From: JAAYEA01 sp012689325
Lineage (GTDB): Bacteria; Chloroflexota; Anaerolineae; JAAYEA01
DNA: 64,000 nucleotides
Reading direction: 5' to 3'
Assembly: GCA_036841525.1 (NCBI GenBank)
Contig: DAITVZ010000011.1
Location: 1 to 64,000 of the forward strand
The position numbers and the translations under genes were made by a program. The notes beneath the pieces are model-generated. The model made no database searches. It saw only the letters and a list, made by a program, of their open reading frames with translations, and was not told the DNA's origin. Of the stretch, positions 1 through 8,479 are shown piece after piece. How positions within the stretch are numbered: the first letter of the stretch is position 1; the number at the start of each line of letters is the position of its first letter.

Positions 1-831
1 TGCGCCGCACCCTCCGAGGCCATCCCCTGGCTGGTCGGCGCGCTGGGCGCCAAGCTGCGCATCCTCCCCGGCAGCATCCTCGGCGAGCAGCGCACCGAGC
101 CCTGGGAAGCCCTAACCGACGTGCGCCTGGACCATGGTCATCCCTGGTTCCGTAAGTATGTGGAGTATGCCGAGGCGTTGGTTCGGCGCTCCCGAGGGCG
201 CTTCCCCGTCAGCCATGGCACGCTGCAAGGCCCCACCGACCAGTTCGCCGCGTTGCGCGGCCACAGCCAGAGCGTGCTGGATCTGCTGGAAGAGCCAGCC
301 AAGTCCGAGCGGCTCCTCTGGCGCATGGCCGAGATATTCGTCGAGATCACCCAGGAGATCTGGAAGCATATCCCGCTCTTCCACGGCGGCTACTATGACG
401 CTCAGTACCAGATTTGGGCGCCCGGCCCCATCATCCGCATGCAGGAGGATGCCACCGGCCTCTACTCGCCGCAGCTCTACCGTCGCTTCGTGCAGCCCGT
501 CGATCGCTGGGTGGCCAGCCACTTCCCCTGCGCCTTCATCCACCTGCACTCCACCTCCATGTTCATCCTCGATGCCTTCCTGGAGGTGGAAGAGATCCGC
601 TGCTATGAGGTCAACTATGAGCTCAAGAGCGGCGGCCCGCCGATGAAGGGCATGATCCCCTTCTTCCAGATGATCCAGCGCGCCGGGCGGCCGCTGCTGG
701 TGCGCGGGTCCTTCACCCCGGACGAGGCGCGTCTGTTGATGGACGAGCTCGACCCCCGCGGCCTCTATATCTATGTCATGGCCACCGATGCCGCCGAGGT
801 GGACGCGCTGCGGCCCATCCTGGGCCTATAG
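1..831 (+). CDS. URO-D superfamily protein (5' end outside window)
   Basis: The frame is open from base 1, so the start lies upstream; 276 residues are visible, ending at TAG 829-831. The sequence resembles the uroporphyrinogen decarboxylase superfamily. It is more likely the MtaA/CmuA-like methyltransferase branch than HemE, because two more divergent copies lie in this window (3369 and 17831) and no haem genes are near. At visible residues 181-183 the motif is HLH, where corrinoid-linked members carry a zinc-binding HxC, so the thiol ligand is missing and the substrate is unknown. The 55-nt gap to the metallophosphoesterase at 887 suggests co-transcription. Family assignment is fairly sure; function is not. 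Confidence 0.8.
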   Translation, partial: CAAPSEAIPWLVGALGAKLRILPGSILGEQRTEPWEALTDVRLDHGHPWFRKYVEYAEALVRRSRGRFPVSHGTLQGPTDQFAALRGHSQSVLDLLEEPAKSERLLWRMAEIFVEITQEIWKHIPLFHGGYYDAQYQIWAPGPIIRMQEDATGLYSPQLYRRFVQPVDRWVASHFPCAFIHLHSTSMFILDAFLEVEEIRCYEVNYELKSGGPPMKGMIPFFQMIQRAGRPLLVRGSFTPDEARLLMDELDPRGLYIYVMATDAAEVDALRPILGL

Positions 832-886
832 CCGGAACGCCCTAGGCCGCAGGTCGCCCGGCTCGTTGCGGGAGTGGGAGGAGACC

Positions 887-1807
887 ATGGAACCCTGGAC
901 CTTTGTTCACGCCACCGACATCCACATCGGATCGCCGCGCTCCTTTCGGTATGCCCCCGCCTGGAACGCCAATTGGCAGACCGCGCGCCGCCAGATCATC
1001 GCCATGCAGCCCGACCTGCTGCTCGTCGGCGGCGATCTGGCCCGCGACGGCAATATCCACCGCTGGGAGCTAGAGAGCGTCAAAACAGACCTGGACACGC
1101 TGCCGTTTCCCTATCACGTGATCCCCGGCAACATGGACACCAACAACAAGCACACTCGAATCTCGGGCCAGGAGCCTGGTCGCGACGATATGGATCTCAA
1201 CGTGGCCATGCCGGACTATGACAACTATCGCGCCGTATTTGGCCGCCCGTGGTGGACCCTTGTGCACAAGGAGGTCCGTTTCACCGGCCTGGGCGGGATG
1301 TCGCTGGGCTCGGGACTGCCCCTGGAGGGCGAGCTGTGGGCCTTCCTGGAGTCGCTGGCGGACCTGCCGCGCCCGCGGTACCATATCTGGCTCACGCACT
1401 ATCCGCCCTTCACCCAGTCGCCGGATGAGCCGAACTGGGACATCACCGACCGGGAGCAGTACCGCGAGTGGTACTTTGACCTCGACCAGCCCTACCGCGG
1501 CCGCTTGCTGGAGATCATGCGCGCCACGGGCGCCACCCGCGTCTTGAGCGGCCACACCCACGTCCGCAAGCAGCTCGCCGCCTATGGCATCCACTTTGAT
1601 GTCGGCGCCTCGACGGCGTTCACCCAGGCCGGGCCCAACTGGCCCGACGGCGACCATACCCTGGGCTTTCAGCGCTACGACGTGACCGATTCGGGCATCG
1701 CCTACACCTTTGTGCCGCTGGCGGAAGTCTCCACGGCCAAGGGCTACGGTCCTGGCGGGCACCCCCGCCCGGATCAGCGAGACTACTCAAAGGCGTGGGA
1801 AAAGTAA
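887..1807 (+). CDS. calcineurin-like metallophosphoesterase
   Basis: This 306-residue protein has the full dinuclear metallophosphoesterase signature: DIH at residues 11-13, GGD at 48-50, GN at 81-82, a later LTHYPP histidine and a C-terminal GHTH. It should hydrolyse a phosphomonoester or diester; the substrate cannot be told. No signal peptide is seen, so it is probably cytoplasmic. The frame is open further upstream, but ATG 887 follows a GGGAGGAG ribosome site, and starting earlier would overlap the URO-D gene. It is followed after 12 nt by the M14 peptidase gene, in what looks like one operon. Confidence 0.85.
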   Translation: MEPWTFVHATDIHIGSPRSFRYAPAWNANWQTARRQIIAMQPDLLLVGGDLARDGNIHRWELESVKTDLDTLPFPYHVIPGNMDTNNKHTRISGQEPGRDDMDLNVAMPDYDNYRAVFGRPWWTLVHKEVRFTGLGGMSLGSGLPLEGELWAFLESLADLPRPRYHIWLTHYPPFTQSPDEPNWDITDREQYREWYFDLDQPYRGRLLEIMRATGATRVLSGHTHVRKQLAAYGIHFDVGASTAFTQAGPNWPDGDHTLGFQRYDVTDSGIAYTFVPLAEVSTAKGYGPGGHPRPDQRDYSKAWEK

Positions 1808-1819
1808 AGGAGCAGAACC

Positions 1820-2788
1820 GTGGAAATCCCGTTTCTCGCCCAGCCGGATCAACTGGAGGCCAAGATCGCCGAGTGGCAGGCCCTCGCCGAGGCTCGCCTG
1901 CGTATGGATTATGTCACCTCCTATTCCGGCCATCGCGTTTATGGTCTATCCGTGTCCGATTTCCGCTCCTCCACCGAGGGCAGGCGCGCCCACTACTTTG
2001 CCCAGCCCCATGCCCACGAGCCCGGCGCCACCGCCGGCATGATGGACGTGCTTGAGCAGTTGCTCACCGGCCGCGATCTCTACGGCGAGCCCACGCCCCT
2101 GGACGTGGAGCGGGTGCTCGCCAAAACGGTGCTCACCTTCAATCCCATCGGCAACCCTCAGGGGCGCGCCGCCGCTCCGGTCCCCTTCTGGGACGGCTCG
2201 CGCTACACCAACGACCAGTTCTGGTGCTGGATGCGCGGCGACGACTCGGACCACCCGGGCCACATGTGGAGGCGGCTGGACGAATGGGATCGCCGCGTGG
2301 AGCGCGCCCCGGAGCCGGTCGGCATCGTCTATGAGCAGATCGACGAGTACCGCTACGTCGAGCCCAACCGCAGCCAGCTCTCCGCCTACTTTCGGCTGTT
2401 CCACCAGCTCGACGCGCGCTACCATTATGACTGCTGGCTCGACCTCCACCAGACCGAGTTCGTCCACTCGCCCCACACCTGCGAGATACTGCTGCCCATC
2501 GCGGGGCTGGCCAGCGGCTCGATCGCCGAGGTCAACCACAAGTGGGGCCAGCGGATCGTGGACGCTTGGATTCGCGCCGGCTTCCGCGCCCTCCCACAGC
2601 CCGTGCCGCTGGGCTACACCGGCGAGCAAGCCGAGTATTTCCGCCGCAACTGGGGCGCGCTTCACCAGCGCATGAACATCATCTCGACCGAGATCAAGAA
2701 CAACGCGCCGGACGCCCCGCCCCAGTTCCAGATGCGCGCGCAGGTGATCGCCATTCAAGAGAGCATCAAGCGTCTGCTGGAGGACTGA
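1820..2788 (+). CDS. M14-family zinc carboxypeptidase-like protein
   Basis: This 322-residue protein has the order of motifs of M14 metallocarboxypeptidases: HAHE (zinc ligands His and Glu) near residue 66, NPIGNPQGR near 110, DLHQTEF (third zinc ligand) near 210, and a late STEIKNN carrying the candidate catalytic Glu near 295. It probably cleaves a C-terminal residue or an amide on a small substrate. It lacks an obvious signal peptide and is shorter than digestive carboxypeptidases. It starts at GTG 1820 behind an AAAGGAG site. Neighbours on both sides run the same way with short gaps. Confidence 0.75.
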   Translation: MEIPFLAQPDQLEAKIAEWQALAEARLRMDYVTSYSGHRVYGLSVSDFRSSTEGRRAHYFAQPHAHEPGATAGMMDVLEQLLTGRDLYGEPTPLDVERVLAKTVLTFNPIGNPQGRAAAPVPFWDGSRYTNDQFWCWMRGDDSDHPGHMWRRLDEWDRRVERAPEPVGIVYEQIDEYRYVEPNRSQLSAYFRLFHQLDARYHYDCWLDLHQTEFVHSPHTCEILLPIAGLASGSIAEVNHKWGQRIVDAWIRAGFRALPQPVPLGYTGEQAEYFRRNWGALHQRMNIISTEIKNNAPDAPPQFQMRAQVIAIQESIKRLLED

Positions 2789-2811
2789 TCATGCCGCCGG
2801 AGGAAGCTGCC

Positions 2812-3309
2812 ATGGACCCAGAGATCACCATCCGCCCGCTTAAGCCGGAGGACACGGAGGCGGCAGCCGCCATCGCCGTCGCCGCATGGAAGCCCATCTT
2901 TGCTCACTTTCGCTCGGTCTTGGGCGACGAGATGTACGACATCTGCTACCCTGACGGCTACGAGGTCATCAAAGCGGCGCAGGTGCGCGGCGCCTGCCGC
3001 GGCGAGGGCGGCGCCCTGGTCGCTGTGGCCGAGGTCGGCGGGCAGGTGGTCGCTTTCATCTCCTACTATCCCCACCGCACCGCCAGCACTGCCGAGATCG
3101 GCAACAACGCCGTCCACCCGGAGTGGCAGGGTCGCGGCATCGGCCCTCGGATGTACGAGTTCGTTTTTGATCAACTGCGGACGATGAGCGTCCGTGTGGT
3201 GCGCGTCCGCACCGGCGGCGACCCCGCGCACGCTCCGGCCCGCCGCGCCTATGAGAAGGCAGGCTTCCAGGTCAGCCTGCCCGAGGTCACCTATTACCGC
3301 GAGCTCTAG
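2812..3309 (+). CDS. GNAT-family N-acetyltransferase
   Basis: A 165-residue GNAT-fold protein. The acetyl-CoA pyrophosphate loop is visible as EWQGRGIG near residue 105, after the beta-strand IGNNAVHP, and a conserved RRAYEKAGF stretch lies near the C-terminus. It should transfer an acyl group from acyl-CoA to an amine; the acceptor is unknown. ATG 2812 is chosen over the in-frame ATG 2791 because GGAGGAA lies 6 nt before it. It follows the M14 gene closely, so it is probably co-transcribed and may modify a related small molecule. Confidence 0.85.
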   Translation: MDPEITIRPLKPEDTEAAAAIAVAAWKPIFAHFRSVLGDEMYDICYPDGYEVIKAAQVRGACRGEGGALVAVAEVGGQVVAFISYYPHRTASTAEIGNNAVHPEWQGRGIGPRMYEFVFDQLRTMSVRVVRVRTGGDPAHAPARRAYEKAGFQVSLPEVTYYREL

Positions 3310-3314
3310 CCCAT

Positions 3315-3343
3315 TTGGCAGTCCCGAGTTCCGACGCCATAAT
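3315..3343 (+). promoter_or_regulatory. sigma-70-like promoter before URO-D-like gene 3369
   Basis: TTGGCA (3315-3320), a 17-nt spacer and CATAAT (3338-3343). The predicted transcript start near 3350 gives a leader of about 19 nt to ATG 3369. Confidence 0.5.
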
Positions 3344-3368
3344 ACCCCATCCCTGCACGAGGTGAGCC

Positions 3369-4454
3369 ATGCAGATGCTGTACAAGCCCGATTGGGAGCA
3401 AGCGCGCGCCCGTATGCTGGCCTGGTGGGCCGGCGCGGAGTCGGATCGTCCGATCATCCAGGTCACCGCGCCGCGGCGGGAGGCGCCGGGCCGGCCCGGC
3501 TGGTCCTCGTGGAGCTTGATCCACAACCTCGATCATCCCGAGCGCGCCCTGGAAGGCTACGAGGCCTATTGCCGGGACACCTTCTTCGGCGGCGAGGCCT
3601 TCCCCAACCTCTGGATCAACCTCGGCCCCGGCGTCACCGCCGCGTATTTGGGCCGAGTGCCGCGAATCGCCGAGGAAACGGTCTGGTTCGAGGCCGCCGA
3701 GGCCATGTCCTGGGAGCGCATCCTCTCCCTCCGCCTCGACCCCGACGACAAGTGGTGGGCCATTACGAAGCGGCTCACCTCCCTGGCGACAGAGCGGGGC
3801 CATGGCCAGTACTTTGCCTCGGTCACGGACCTCAACGGCGTGCACAACGTCCTCGGCTCGCTGCGCGGCACCCAGCGACTGGCCATGGACTGCCTCGACG
3901 ACCCCGATCTGGTCAAGCGCGCCTCCGCCCACCTCACCGACATCTGGCTGCAATGCTATGACGAGTTGGTAGGGATCACCCAGCGCCGCCAGGAAGGCTC
4001 CTCCTCCTGGATGGGCATCTGGTTCCCCGGGCGCGGCTCCGACGTGCAGTCCGACTTTGCCGCCATGCTCTCGCCGCGCATGTTCGCCGACCTGATCCTG
4101 CCCGACCTGCGGCGCCAGTGCCAGCACGTGGAGCAGAGCATCTTTCACTGGGACGGGCCGGGCCAGATCCGCCACCTGGACGCGCTGCTGGACATCCCGG
4201 AGCTGGGCGGGCTGCAATGGGTCCCCGGCGCGGGCAACCCGACCACCGGCTCGCCCCAGTGGTTTCCTCTGTACCAACGCATTCAGGCCCGGGGCAAGCG
4301 GCTTGTCTTGCAGGGCATGGAGCCGGGCGATGTTCGCGGCGTCGTCGAGACGTGCGACCCTCGCGGGTTGCTCATCACCACCAGTTGCGCCACCGAGCAG
4401 GAGGCGCGCGACTTGCTGGCCATGGTGCCCCAGTGGGCCCGCGCCAGGCGGTAA
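3369..4454 (+). CDS. URO-D superfamily protein
   Basis: A 361-residue soluble protein related to the uroporphyrinogen decarboxylase/methyltransferase superfamily. The C-terminal half has the typical barrel order, with HWDG near residue 260 at the place of the HxC zinc motif of MtaA-type methyltransferases; here the cysteine is replaced by Asp. It therefore probably does not act as a classical thiol methyltransferase. It starts at ATG 3369 after GAGGTGAG, and a good promoter lies just upstream, so it opens a new transcript with the aldo/keto reductase at 4506 (51-nt gap). Function unknown. Confidence 0.75.
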   Translation: MQMLYKPDWEQARARMLAWWAGAESDRPIIQVTAPRREAPGRPGWSSWSLIHNLDHPERALEGYEAYCRDTFFGGEAFPNLWINLGPGVTAAYLGRVPRIAEETVWFEAAEAMSWERILSLRLDPDDKWWAITKRLTSLATERGHGQYFASVTDLNGVHNVLGSLRGTQRLAMDCLDDPDLVKRASAHLTDIWLQCYDELVGITQRRQEGSSSWMGIWFPGRGSDVQSDFAAMLSPRMFADLILPDLRRQCQHVEQSIFHWDGPGQIRHLDALLDIPELGGLQWVPGAGNPTTGSPQWFPLYQRIQARGKRLVLQGMEPGDVRGVVETCDPRGLLITTSCATEQEARDLLAMVPQWARARR

Positions 4455-4505
4455 GGCAGGCATATAACAGGGGACACTCGGTAACAAAGCAAAAGGGGGA
4501 ACTCG

Positions 4506-5357
4506 ATGCTCAAGAGAAAGCTGGGCAAGACCGGCGAAAAGCTCACCGTCGTCGGCTTTGGCGGGATCGTCGTCAAGGGGCTGGAGCAGCCCATCGCCAA
4601 CGGGATCGTGGCCAAGGCTGCCGAGGAATATGGGCTCAACTATTTCGACGTCGCTCCGAGCTATGGCAACTCGGAACAAGTCCTGGGGCCCGCGCTCGAG
4701 CCGTACCGGAACAAGGTCTTTCTGGCCTGCAAGACCACTGAGCGCTCCGCCGAGGGCGCCCGGCGCGAGCTGGAGCAGTCGCTCATCAACCTGCGCACCG
4801 ATCACTTCGACCTGTACCAGTTGCACTCGGTCAAGACCATGGAGGATGTGGACCAGATCACCGGGCCCGGCGGCGCCTTGGAAACCTTCGTCAAGGCCCG
4901 GCAGGAGGGCAAGACCCGCTTCATCGGCTTTTCCGCCCATGGCGAGGAGGCGGCTCTCGAGCTCATGAAGCGCTTCGCCTTTGACACCATCCTCTTTCCG
5001 CTCAACTATGTCATCTGGCATCAGGGCCACTTTGGCCCGCGCGCCCTGGCCGCCGCGCAGGCCCAGGGGATGGGCATCCTCGCGCTCAAGGCCCTGGCCA
5101 AGCGCAAGTGGGACGAGGGCGAGGACCACGGCTGGTCCAAGCGCTGGTACGCGCCGGTAGACACCCCGGAGGAGGCCAAGTTGGCGCTGCGTTTCACCCT
5201 CTCGCTGCCCGTCACCGCCGCCGTGAGCCCCGGCCACGCCGACCTGCTCTGGTGGATGTGCGAAGCCGCGCACGAGTTCGCCCCGCTCACCCCCGCAGAG
5301 GAGGCCCTAGTCAAGGAGCGCAGCGCTGGGCTGGCGCCCCTCTTCCCGCAGATGTAG
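4506..5357 (+). CDS. aldo/keto reductase
   Basis: A 283-residue member of the aldo/keto reductase family, an NAD(P)H-dependent carbonyl reductase with a TIM barrel. Visible are the N-terminal GFGGIVVKG strand, DVAPSYGNSE (catalytic Asp and Tyr, residues about 50-57), the lysine in ACKTTERS near 77, and FDLYQLHS with the active-site His near 102. Unlike the enzyme at 6919 it has no C-terminal Fe-S module. The SD is AAAGGGGGAACTCG before ATG 4506. A long hairpin follows its stop, so it ends its transcript. Confidence 0.85.
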   Translation: MLKRKLGKTGEKLTVVGFGGIVVKGLEQPIANGIVAKAAEEYGLNYFDVAPSYGNSEQVLGPALEPYRNKVFLACKTTERSAEGARRELEQSLINLRTDHFDLYQLHSVKTMEDVDQITGPGGALETFVKARQEGKTRFIGFSAHGEEAALELMKRFAFDTILFPLNYVIWHQGHFGPRALAAAQAQGMGILALKALAKRKWDEGEDHGWSKRWYAPVDTPEEAKLALRFTLSLPVTAAVSPGHADLLWWMCEAAHEFAPLTPAEEALVKERSAGLAPLFPQM

Positions 5358-5390
5358 GGCCGCTGGGCCGCCACCTCCGGACAAACGGAA

Positions 5391-5420
5391 GGCCCTGCTT
5401 CTGTTGGTTGAAGCAGGGCC
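5391..5420 (+). terminator. hairpin terminator after aldo/keto reductase
   Basis: Perfect 11-bp inverted repeat (5391-5401 with 5410-5420), loop of 8 nt, starting 33 nt after the stop codon. It has no following T-tract, as with several other hairpins at gene ends in this window. Confidence 0.65.
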
Positions 5421-5476
5421 TCGTGCGTTGTATGCGATTGTTCAGGAGGACGGACACCCTTTTGTCTGCGACCGAT

Positions 5477-5659
5477 CTAGCTCCGCGCTTCAGCGGTCAG
5501 GTTCTGGCTCCAGGCCAGCGGGATTTGCTCGTCGCGAGCGGTGTCCATCTTGCGGTTCGCTCGCTTCAGCGAGCGGAACAGGCGGCGGTTATCCGCCTTC
5601 TTCAGGTTCTCCTGCCGATACATGTCTGCGGCCATCCCCGCGTGGTACATCTCGTACAT
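5477..5659 (-). CDS. small basic hypothetical protein (60 aa)
   Basis: A 60-residue ORF I do not recognise. It is rich in Met, Tyr, Lys and Arg (start MYEMYHAGMAADMY, then a basic middle with RRLFRSLKRANRK) and would form a charged helix; there is no membrane segment. Support for it being real comes from signals: an AGGAGG site 7 nt before the ATG, and a consensus-like minus-strand promoter 41-69 nt upstream. The same 14-nt leader module precedes the small gene at 30914. It lies alone between two convergent or co-directional units. Confidence 0.6.
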   Translation of the reverse strand: MYEMYHAGMAADMYRQENLKKADNRRLFRSLKRANRKMDTARDEQIPLAWSQNLTAEARS

Positions 5660-5699
5660 CTTGTGCCTCCTGGTGCCTCTGTGTCCGTCTTCTGGCTCC

Positions 5700-5728
5700 A
5701 GTATAGCAGGTGCGGTTCACTTTGTCAT
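5700..5728 (-). promoter_or_regulatory. promoter for the 60-aa ORF
   Basis: On the minus strand: ATGACA (5728-5723), exactly 17 nt, then TATACT (5705-5700). The predicted start near 5693 leaves a leader of about 34 nt containing AGGAGG. Confidence 0.6.
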
Positions 5729-5811
5729 CAGCCAGGGGGATGGTTCTATCTACGCCAAAGCACCCACCCGCGACCCCTCTCGGGGCCATCCTTGCGGCTT
5801 AGGCGCCTACG

Positions 5812-6435
5812 TCATTTGGCGTAGGTCTTGGCGGCCCCAGCCGCCCAGACCGTCTCGAGCGCCTCGCTGTACTGAGCCGCCAGCGCCTTGGCCACCAGGT
5901 GACGATAGCCCGGCAGGGAGAGCAGGCCCCAGGACTTGTCGGCCAGTCCGACTTGGCCATCTGCCTTCACGATGGGGACCTCCCCACCGGTCATAACCAC
6001 CGGCTTCTGAACTCGCCAACTGACGTCGCCATCGGAAGAGAAGGCCATGCGCGTCTCCACCTCCGCCCGGGCGTACACAGGCGTCCAGACGATCTCCTCT
6101 CGCACGATCTCGATCCGCATATAGATGTCGCCTGCGGCGTCGGGCGCTCCGTCGACCATCTCGACATTTCCGATCTGCGGGTTGTTGCCCCACAGCTCGG
6201 CGCGCAGCGCGTCCCGAAACGCCTCCGCGAACGCCCCATCGCCCTCCACGGCCACCGACACCACCGGCGCGTTGGCCATCTTGGGGGGCAGCTTGTCGCC
6301 TCCGCGATAGGTGCCGATCCCTCGATCCCCCGCCGTCCTGCTCCGCGCCAGGCGCAGGTCCAGAAAGAGCAGGCCGCTCACCAGAATGACGACCAATGCA
6401 ACTGCCACCAGGAACCACTGCCTTCTGCTCATCAC
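5812..6435 (-). CDS. membrane-anchored hypothetical protein
   Basis: A 207-residue protein I cannot assign. One hydrophobic segment follows the positive start MSRRQW (about residues 7-27), giving an N-in anchor or uncleaved signal, followed by an extracytoplasmic domain of about 175 residues without cysteines. Start is GTG 6435 or ATG 6432; GGAGG precedes both. It is second in a minus-strand pair behind the 62-aa membrane protein (40-nt gap), so the two may work together at the membrane. No catalytic motif is visible. Confidence 0.7.
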   Translation of the reverse strand: MMSRRQWFLVAVALVVILVSGLLFLDLRLARSRTAGDRGIGTYRGGDKLPPKMANAPVVSVAVEGDGAFAEAFRDALRAELWGNNPQIGNVEMVDGAPDAAGDIYMRIEIVREEIVWTPVYARAEVETRMAFSSDGDVSWRVQKPVVMTGGEVPIVKADGQVGLADKSWGLLSLPGYRHLVAKALAAQYSEALETVWAAGAAKTYAK

Positions 6436-6475
6436 CGGTTTCCTCCCTCACCTGGCCGCATCCGGGCCAATAGCC

Positions 6476-6664
6476 TTACTTGCCCTTCGACTTGTCCAAC
6501 GCCGCGCCCAGCGCAAGGCCAATCCCTGCGCCGAGGCCCGCGATGCAGATGAACCACGCTTGCCCGGTCAGACTGAACAGGATAACGCCCAGCCCTCCCG
6601 CAAGGGCCGTCCCCAGAAGCATCCCGAGGCTGGCATGGGTGTATGCGCGCTTGGTGTTTTCCAT
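6476..6664 (-). CDS. small glycine-rich membrane protein
   Basis: A 62-residue protein starting MENTKRAYTH, with two predicted membrane helices; the second is a glycine/alanine-spaced helix of the glycine-zipper kind (GLGAGIGLALGAAL). A longer in-frame start exists at 6748, but ATG 6664 has a GGAGA site, and the promoter -10 box lies at 6709-6704, inside the longer version. Similar Gly-zipper composition is seen in the 70-aa protein at 30644. Probably a small inner-membrane protein; function unknown. It leads the transcript that continues into the 5812-6435 gene. Confidence 0.65.
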   Translation of the reverse strand: MENTKRAYTHASLGMLLGTALAGGLGVILFSLTGQAWFICIAGLGAGIGLALGAALDKSKGK

Positions 6665-6703
6665 CTCGATCAGGTCTCCTTGTCTTGGTTGTCTCGTTTC
6701 GCA

Positions 6704-6732
6704 AGTATACCAGGTCAGGCTCCTGTTGGCAT
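6704..6732 (-). promoter_or_regulatory. promoter for the small membrane protein pair
   Basis: Minus strand ATGCCA (6732-6727), 17-nt spacer, TATACT (6709-6704). The -10 box is the same as in the promoter at 5700. Confidence 0.5.
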
Positions 6733-6856
6733 CGGCAGAATGGACCAAACTCGCTGCGACAAAAGGCCCTTCTTGACCTCATCTGGGTAGTCCTTTGGTC
6801 GTAGGCCGCCCCCAGCCACTGTAGCCAAGCCTGCGACGCGCTGGCCGCCGGGCCGC

Positions 6857-6884
6857 TTGACGGCCCGTCCGGCCCGTGTAGAAT
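6857..6884 (+). promoter_or_regulatory. promoter before aldo/keto reductase 6919
   Basis: TTGACG (6857-6862), 16-nt spacer, TAGAAT (6879-6884). The predicted leader is about 28 nt and carries GGAAGGAGG before ATG 6919. The intergenic bases 6749-6856 hold an imperfect inverted repeat (CGACAAAAGG / CCTTTGGTCG) but no gene. Confidence 0.6.
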
Positions 6885-6918
6885 GTGGCAGGGCTGATGT
6901 GCCCGGAAGGAGGAAGCG

Positions 6919-8073
6919 ATGAAATACCGACCCTTAGGCAAGCTTGCCATCCAGGTGTCCGCCCTCGGCTTTGGCGCCATGCGCTTGCCCACGCTGCCTG
7001 ACGGCGCAGTGAACGAGCCGCTCGCCATCGAGATGCTGCGTTACGCCATCGACCACGGGGTGAACTATATCGACACGGCTTACCCTTATCACAACCAAAC
7101 CAGCGAGGTCATCGTCGGCAAGGCGCTGCGAAATGGCTACCGGGAAAAAGTCTATCTCGCTACCAAGCTCAACGCGCGATGGGTCGAGACCGCCGCTGAC
7201 CTGGATCGGCTGCTGGACGAGCAGCGCGCCAAGTTGCAGGTGGATGCGCTCGACTTTTACCTGCTCCACGGCATGCGCCGCTCACGCTGGGACCAGTTGC
7301 GCGCGCTGAATGTGCTCGATTGGGCCGAGAAGCGCATGGCGGAGGGGGCCTTCGAACACCTGGGATTCTCCTTCCACGACAACCTCGATCTCTTTCACGA
7401 GATCATCGACGCCTACGACAACTGGGCGCTGGCCCAGGTGCAGTACAACTATATGGACGTGGAGAACCAGGCCGGGACCGCCGGGGTCCAGTATGCGGCC
7501 AGCAAGGGCCTGGGCGTGGTGGTGATGGAGCCCTTGCTGGGCGGCAAGCTCGTCTCCGCGCCCCCGCAGGTGCAAGCGCTGTGGGACAGCGCGCCAGTCC
7601 GGCGGTCGCCCGTCGAATGGGCCTTCCAGTGGCTGTGGGACCAGCCCGAGGTCTCGCTGACCCTGAGCGGGATGAGCACCATGGAGCAGGTCGTGGAGAA
7701 CGTGGCCTATGCGGAGCGCGCCGGCGACGGGCACCTGACCGAGGCCGAGCGGGGTCTGGTGGCGCGGGCGCGCGAGGTCTATAACCAGCTCTGCCCCATC
7801 CCCTGCACTGCTTGCGAGTACTGCATGCCCTGCCCCAATGGGGTCAACATCCCCGGCAACTTTCGCTGGTACAACTCGGGGGCGATGTATAACCAGTGGG
7901 CGCAGGCCCGCGGTCGCTACGCCCGCATGGCCGAGGGGGAGCGGGCCAGCGAGTGCGTCCAGTGCCGCCTCTGCGAGGAGCTCTGCCCGCAGAGCATCGA
8001 GATCAGCCAGTGGATGCCCGAGGTCGACGAGGTGCTGGGCCAGGGCAAAGAGTACGTCTGCCGGACGCGGTAG
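6919..8073 (+). CDS. aldo/keto reductase with C-terminal 4Fe-4S module
   Basis: A 384-residue protein with an N-terminal aldo/keto reductase barrel (DTAYPYHNQ near residues 55-63, FYLLHG near 115) and a C-terminal ferredoxin-like part. That part has two cysteine clusters, CTACEYCMPCP near 300 and CVQCRLCEELCP near 347, the usual spacing for 4Fe-4S binding. This architecture is a known subfamily of predicted oxidoreductases in anaerobes; the electron donor may be ferredoxin rather than NADPH. The gene has its own promoter (6857) and an AAGGAGG site. The substrate is unknown. Confidence 0.85.
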   Translation: MKYRPLGKLAIQVSALGFGAMRLPTLPDGAVNEPLAIEMLRYAIDHGVNYIDTAYPYHNQTSEVIVGKALRNGYREKVYLATKLNARWVETAADLDRLLDEQRAKLQVDALDFYLLHGMRRSRWDQLRALNVLDWAEKRMAEGAFEHLGFSFHDNLDLFHEIIDAYDNWALAQVQYNYMDVENQAGTAGVQYAASKGLGVVVMEPLLGGKLVSAPPQVQALWDSAPVRRSPVEWAFQWLWDQPEVSLTLSGMSTMEQVVENVAYAERAGDGHLTEAERGLVARAREVYNQLCPIPCTACEYCMPCPNGVNIPGNFRWYNSGAMYNQWAQARGRYARMAEGERASECVQCRLCEELCPQSIEISQWMPEVDEVLGQGKEYVCRTR

Positions 8074-8159
8074 GCCAGGCAAGGCCGAAACCCTCACGCC
8101 GCGTGCGCGTATATATGGGTGGAAGCGAGGTTGCGAACGCGCAGCGCAAGGAGGGTATC

Positions 8160-8318
8160 ATGGAGAGCAATCGCCCCATCAACGTCCACGCGGACGTCGC
8201 CGGGCCCATCTGGTTCATCGGTTGGCTGTTCACCATCGGCTTTGCCGAGATCACGGGCTGGAAGATCCTGCTGGCCCTGATCGTCTGGCCGCTCTACCTT
8301 GGCCAGGCCGCTGGCTAG
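8160..8318 (+). CDS. small hydrophobic membrane protein (52 aa)
   Basis: A 52-residue ORF beginning MESNRPINVHADV, with hydrophobic stretches around residues 16-48 (one or two helices). ATG 8160 follows a clear AAGGAGGG site, and the gene is closed by a 30-nt perfect palindrome, which supports it being expressed. Function unknown; the composition resembles small inner-membrane proteins found near transport genes. It is 86 nt downstream of the Fe-S aldo/keto reductase and could share its transcript. Confidence 0.65.
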   Translation: MESNRPINVHADVAGPIWFIGWLFTIGFAEITGWKILLALIVWPLYLGQAAG

Positions 8319-8341
8319 ATCACCGCTCTGCTGACAACAAC

Positions 8342-8371
8342 GAGAGGCCATCTTGATCAAGATGGCCTCTC
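8342..8371. terminator. bidirectional terminator, perfect 30-nt palindrome
   Basis: The two 15-nt halves are exact reverse complements (centre TTGATCAA), and the top strand continues CCTTTTCC. It sits between the convergent genes ending at 8318 (+) and 8480 (-), so it can serve both. Confidence 0.8.
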
Positions 8372-8479
8372 CCTTTTCCTACCATATCGCGCCAGTCAGC
8401 GCGTCCGGCTGAGCCACCGCCAGATTCGCGCTGGGGCCGTCGGGCCTGCCGGTAATGTCCTCGGGCCTTGGCCCCCGAA

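Noticed and set aside
3306..5273. Minus-strand ORF of 655 codons opposite the URO-D-like and aldo/keto reductase genes
   Set aside because: Histidine-, glycine- and aspartate-rich composition typical of antisense reading, and no recognisable domain.
5358..8479. tRNA or rRNA genes in the intergenic stretches
   Set aside because: No cloverleaf arms or conserved TTCGA/CCA ends were found by eye in any gap of the window.
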